64,000 bases of DNA. It comes from Falciphora oryzae (lineage: Eukaryota; Ascomycota; Sordariomycetes; Magnaporthales; Magnaporthaceae). The translations under genes and the position numbers were made by a program. The DNA is taken from positions 1,714,785-1,778,784 of the forward strand of contig JNVV01000004.1 in the NCBI GenBank assembly GCA_000733355.1. The letters are read 5' to 3'. The notes under the pieces are model-generated. The model was given only the letters and a program-made list of their open reading frames with translations, did no database searches and was not told where the DNA came from. The stretch's first letter is position 1. Every line of letters begins with the position of its first letter. Shown piece after piece: positions 62,676 to 64,000 of this stretch.

Positions 62676-63608
62676 GCTTTGGCGTGTCCCGTCCCCATCT
62701 CAGGCTCGATATGGAGGCCGGCCCACGTGCCTGATTTGTTTTAGCCCGTCACGTCTGCATAATACCATCGAGATATCCTTCTGTCCCTCTTATTCTCCCC
62801 TGTATTAGTTAGAGCATGAAAGCGATGCGTTCCCATTTCACTTTCCTCTTTTCACCCGGTCACCCCTGGCTTTGATGACACTCCCTGACTTTGATGTTTT
62901 GACGCTATGATATTATCGGAATGCTATTATTGATCATCTAATTGCTCCTCAATGCACTGCCACACGACGACCGGCTTGCTCTTCCCGTATTTGCTGCCTG
63001 GACTTCCAGCACGCCAAGAAGGCATCTTCTATCCCACTAGTTCACAGGTGCGACATCAAGTATCAAGTGACCTACCCATGCACAGCATGTCCGTTCAGCT
63101 TTCCCCTCCAAGCTTGGATGCGGGGTCATGTACGGACGGCGGCATCCCTAAACGGGCTACTGCAGCCCTACGCGATATCGAGGGGGGCTATGCCCTCCCA
63201 GCCGGGCGGGAGGCACCCGTGGAAGGACCCAATAAGGTGCGTGTCAGCAACGGCAATTGGTTGGGGTCCGCAACTGCACGCAGGCCGCCCAGTGGCAGTG
63301 TGGCCACAGCCCGAACTAATGCAAGCTACCTGAGGGACACGGGCCAGTAACAGCGAGCAAAAAGAACCGTTTGGAGGAGCTGGTTGGCCTCAGTCCGGCA
63401 CTTGAAGGGACGGATGACCTGTGCTTGATGCTTGGAGCTTGTTTGGGTAGATGTGCATCTGGATTGTGTCCGTCTATAAATGTGCATCAATACTCTCACG
63501 CCGTCGAGATGATTCTAGGTGTCTTTGGTAAAGGTCATATCTACCTAGTCTCGCTGGCCCAGCAATAGTCCCTAGCATCCAGAAAGACAAACATCACAAG
63601 CGGGCGTC
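62676..63608. other. Intergenic, no feature seen
   Basis: 3' region of the lactonase gene and promoter of the Clr5-domain gene. No gene recognised. Confidence 0.5.
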
Positions 63609-64000
63609 ATGGCCACGGTTCCGCGCACAAACGGCCCGGCTGTGGTGAGAAGAGAAGGCCTCTCGGCTGCCGACTGGGACCTTCACAGGGACACCATCAC
63701 CGAGCTGTACGTCGGCCAGGGGAAAACACTCAAGGAGTTGATGCATATTATGCAAACGGAACACAACTTCACTGCAAGGTAAGATACCGTGCGCGCGCTG
63801 CCCCGGGTCCCTCTTGAAGCCCCTGCGTATTGTGGACATATCTGCCAGCCAGCACTTCATCACCCTTAGCTCACAACTCCTTTTCCACAGCGCCAAAATG
63901 TTCAACAACCGCTTCAAATGGTGGGGGATCAGCAAGAATATGCGCGCCAAGAACGCCGTGGCCATCCTGACGCTTCAGTCCCGGCGCGAGATGGCCGGGC
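63609..64000 (+). CDS. Clr5-domain protein, 5' part, cut by window edge
   Basis: Exon 1 63609-63778 and exon 2 from 63891 running off the window; donor GTAAGA, acceptor CACAG. The start reads MATVPRTNGPAVVRREGLSA, then the Clr5 domain (PF14420): WDLHRDTITELYVGQGKTLKELMHIMQTEHNFTARSAKMFNNRFKWWGISKNM. The domain is named after fission yeast Clr5, a silencing factor; in filamentous fungi it heads many proteins of unknown function, often with ankyrin or TPR repeats behind it. The rest is outside the window. Probably nuclear. Confidence 0.88.

Noticed and set aside
1..64000. CRISPR arrays, operons, Shine-Dalgarno sites
   Set aside because: Not expected in a fungal nuclear genome, and no regularly spaced repeats were seen.

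Overview
The window is nuclear DNA of a filamentous ascomycete. Genes carry short GT-AG introns of about 50-130 nt, core genes read as fungal orthologues (PRP19, NAB2), and there are fungal plant-cell-wall enzymes (GH51, two AA9 LPMOs), a Fot1/Pot2-type transposon and fungus-specific families (DUF7587, Clr5, fungal BTB). Codon choice is strongly G/C-ended. Together this suits a Sordariomycete, perhaps of the Sordariales/Chaetomiaceae type; that placement is inference from style and recalled families, not from a search.

Layout. 1-657: decayed DUF7587 gene on the minus strand. 1.2-3.5 kb: secreted GH51 arabinofuranosidase (minus). 3.5-7.8 kb: gene-free. 7.8-9.7 kb: cytochrome P450 (plus). 10.2-12.3 kb: two small orphan genes with a 301-bp solo LTR between them. 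13.1-16.4 kb: OHCU decarboxylase of urate catabolism (plus), a secreted Thr/Ser-rich glycoprotein (minus) and a small conserved fungal protein (minus). 18.4-20.1 kb: AAA ATPase gene broken by a stop and a frameshift. 20.7-23.0 kb: two convergent AA9 LPMO genes. About 25.3 kb: tRNA relic. 25.6 kb: GNAT acetyltransferase. 27.0-28.9 kb: complete Fot1/Pot2-like element with a dead transposase. 29.2-30.8 kb: BTB protein (minus). 33.8-35.6 kb: PRP19 (plus). 36.8-38.5 kb: NAB2 (minus). 39.2-46.1 kb: TauD-type dioxygenase (minus), Dal5-family transporter (plus) and aldo-keto reductase (plus). 46.4-49.6, 50.2-51.0 and 51.9-54.7 kb: three intron-less genes of unknown function (plus). 55.7-57.1 kb: SIM-rich RING-like protein (minus). 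58.9-59.7 kb: Rossmann oxidoreductase. 61.4-62.7 kb: secreted seven-bladed lactonase-like protein. 63.6 kb to the edge: start of a Clr5-domain gene.

How genes may work together. GH51 and the two AA9 enzymes act on plant cell wall arabinan/arabinoxylan and cellulose, although they are 17 kb apart. The TauD-type dioxygenase and Dal5-family transporter are divergently transcribed, with an aldo-keto reductase next to the transporter. By analogy with yeast Jlp1 and Soa1 this could be a sulfonate uptake and desulfonation locus whose aldehyde product the reductase could remove. The SIM-rich RING-like protein is a candidate SUMO-targeted ubiquitin ligase. The element, the solo LTR and several decayed genes show an accessory, slowly decaying landscape; visible lesions in the Fot1-like element fit repeat-induced point mutation.

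Limits: all splice sites were placed by eye and checked by reading-frame arithmetic. Family names come from recalled motifs, not from searches. A run of 34 Ns at 32065-32098 is an assembly gap.
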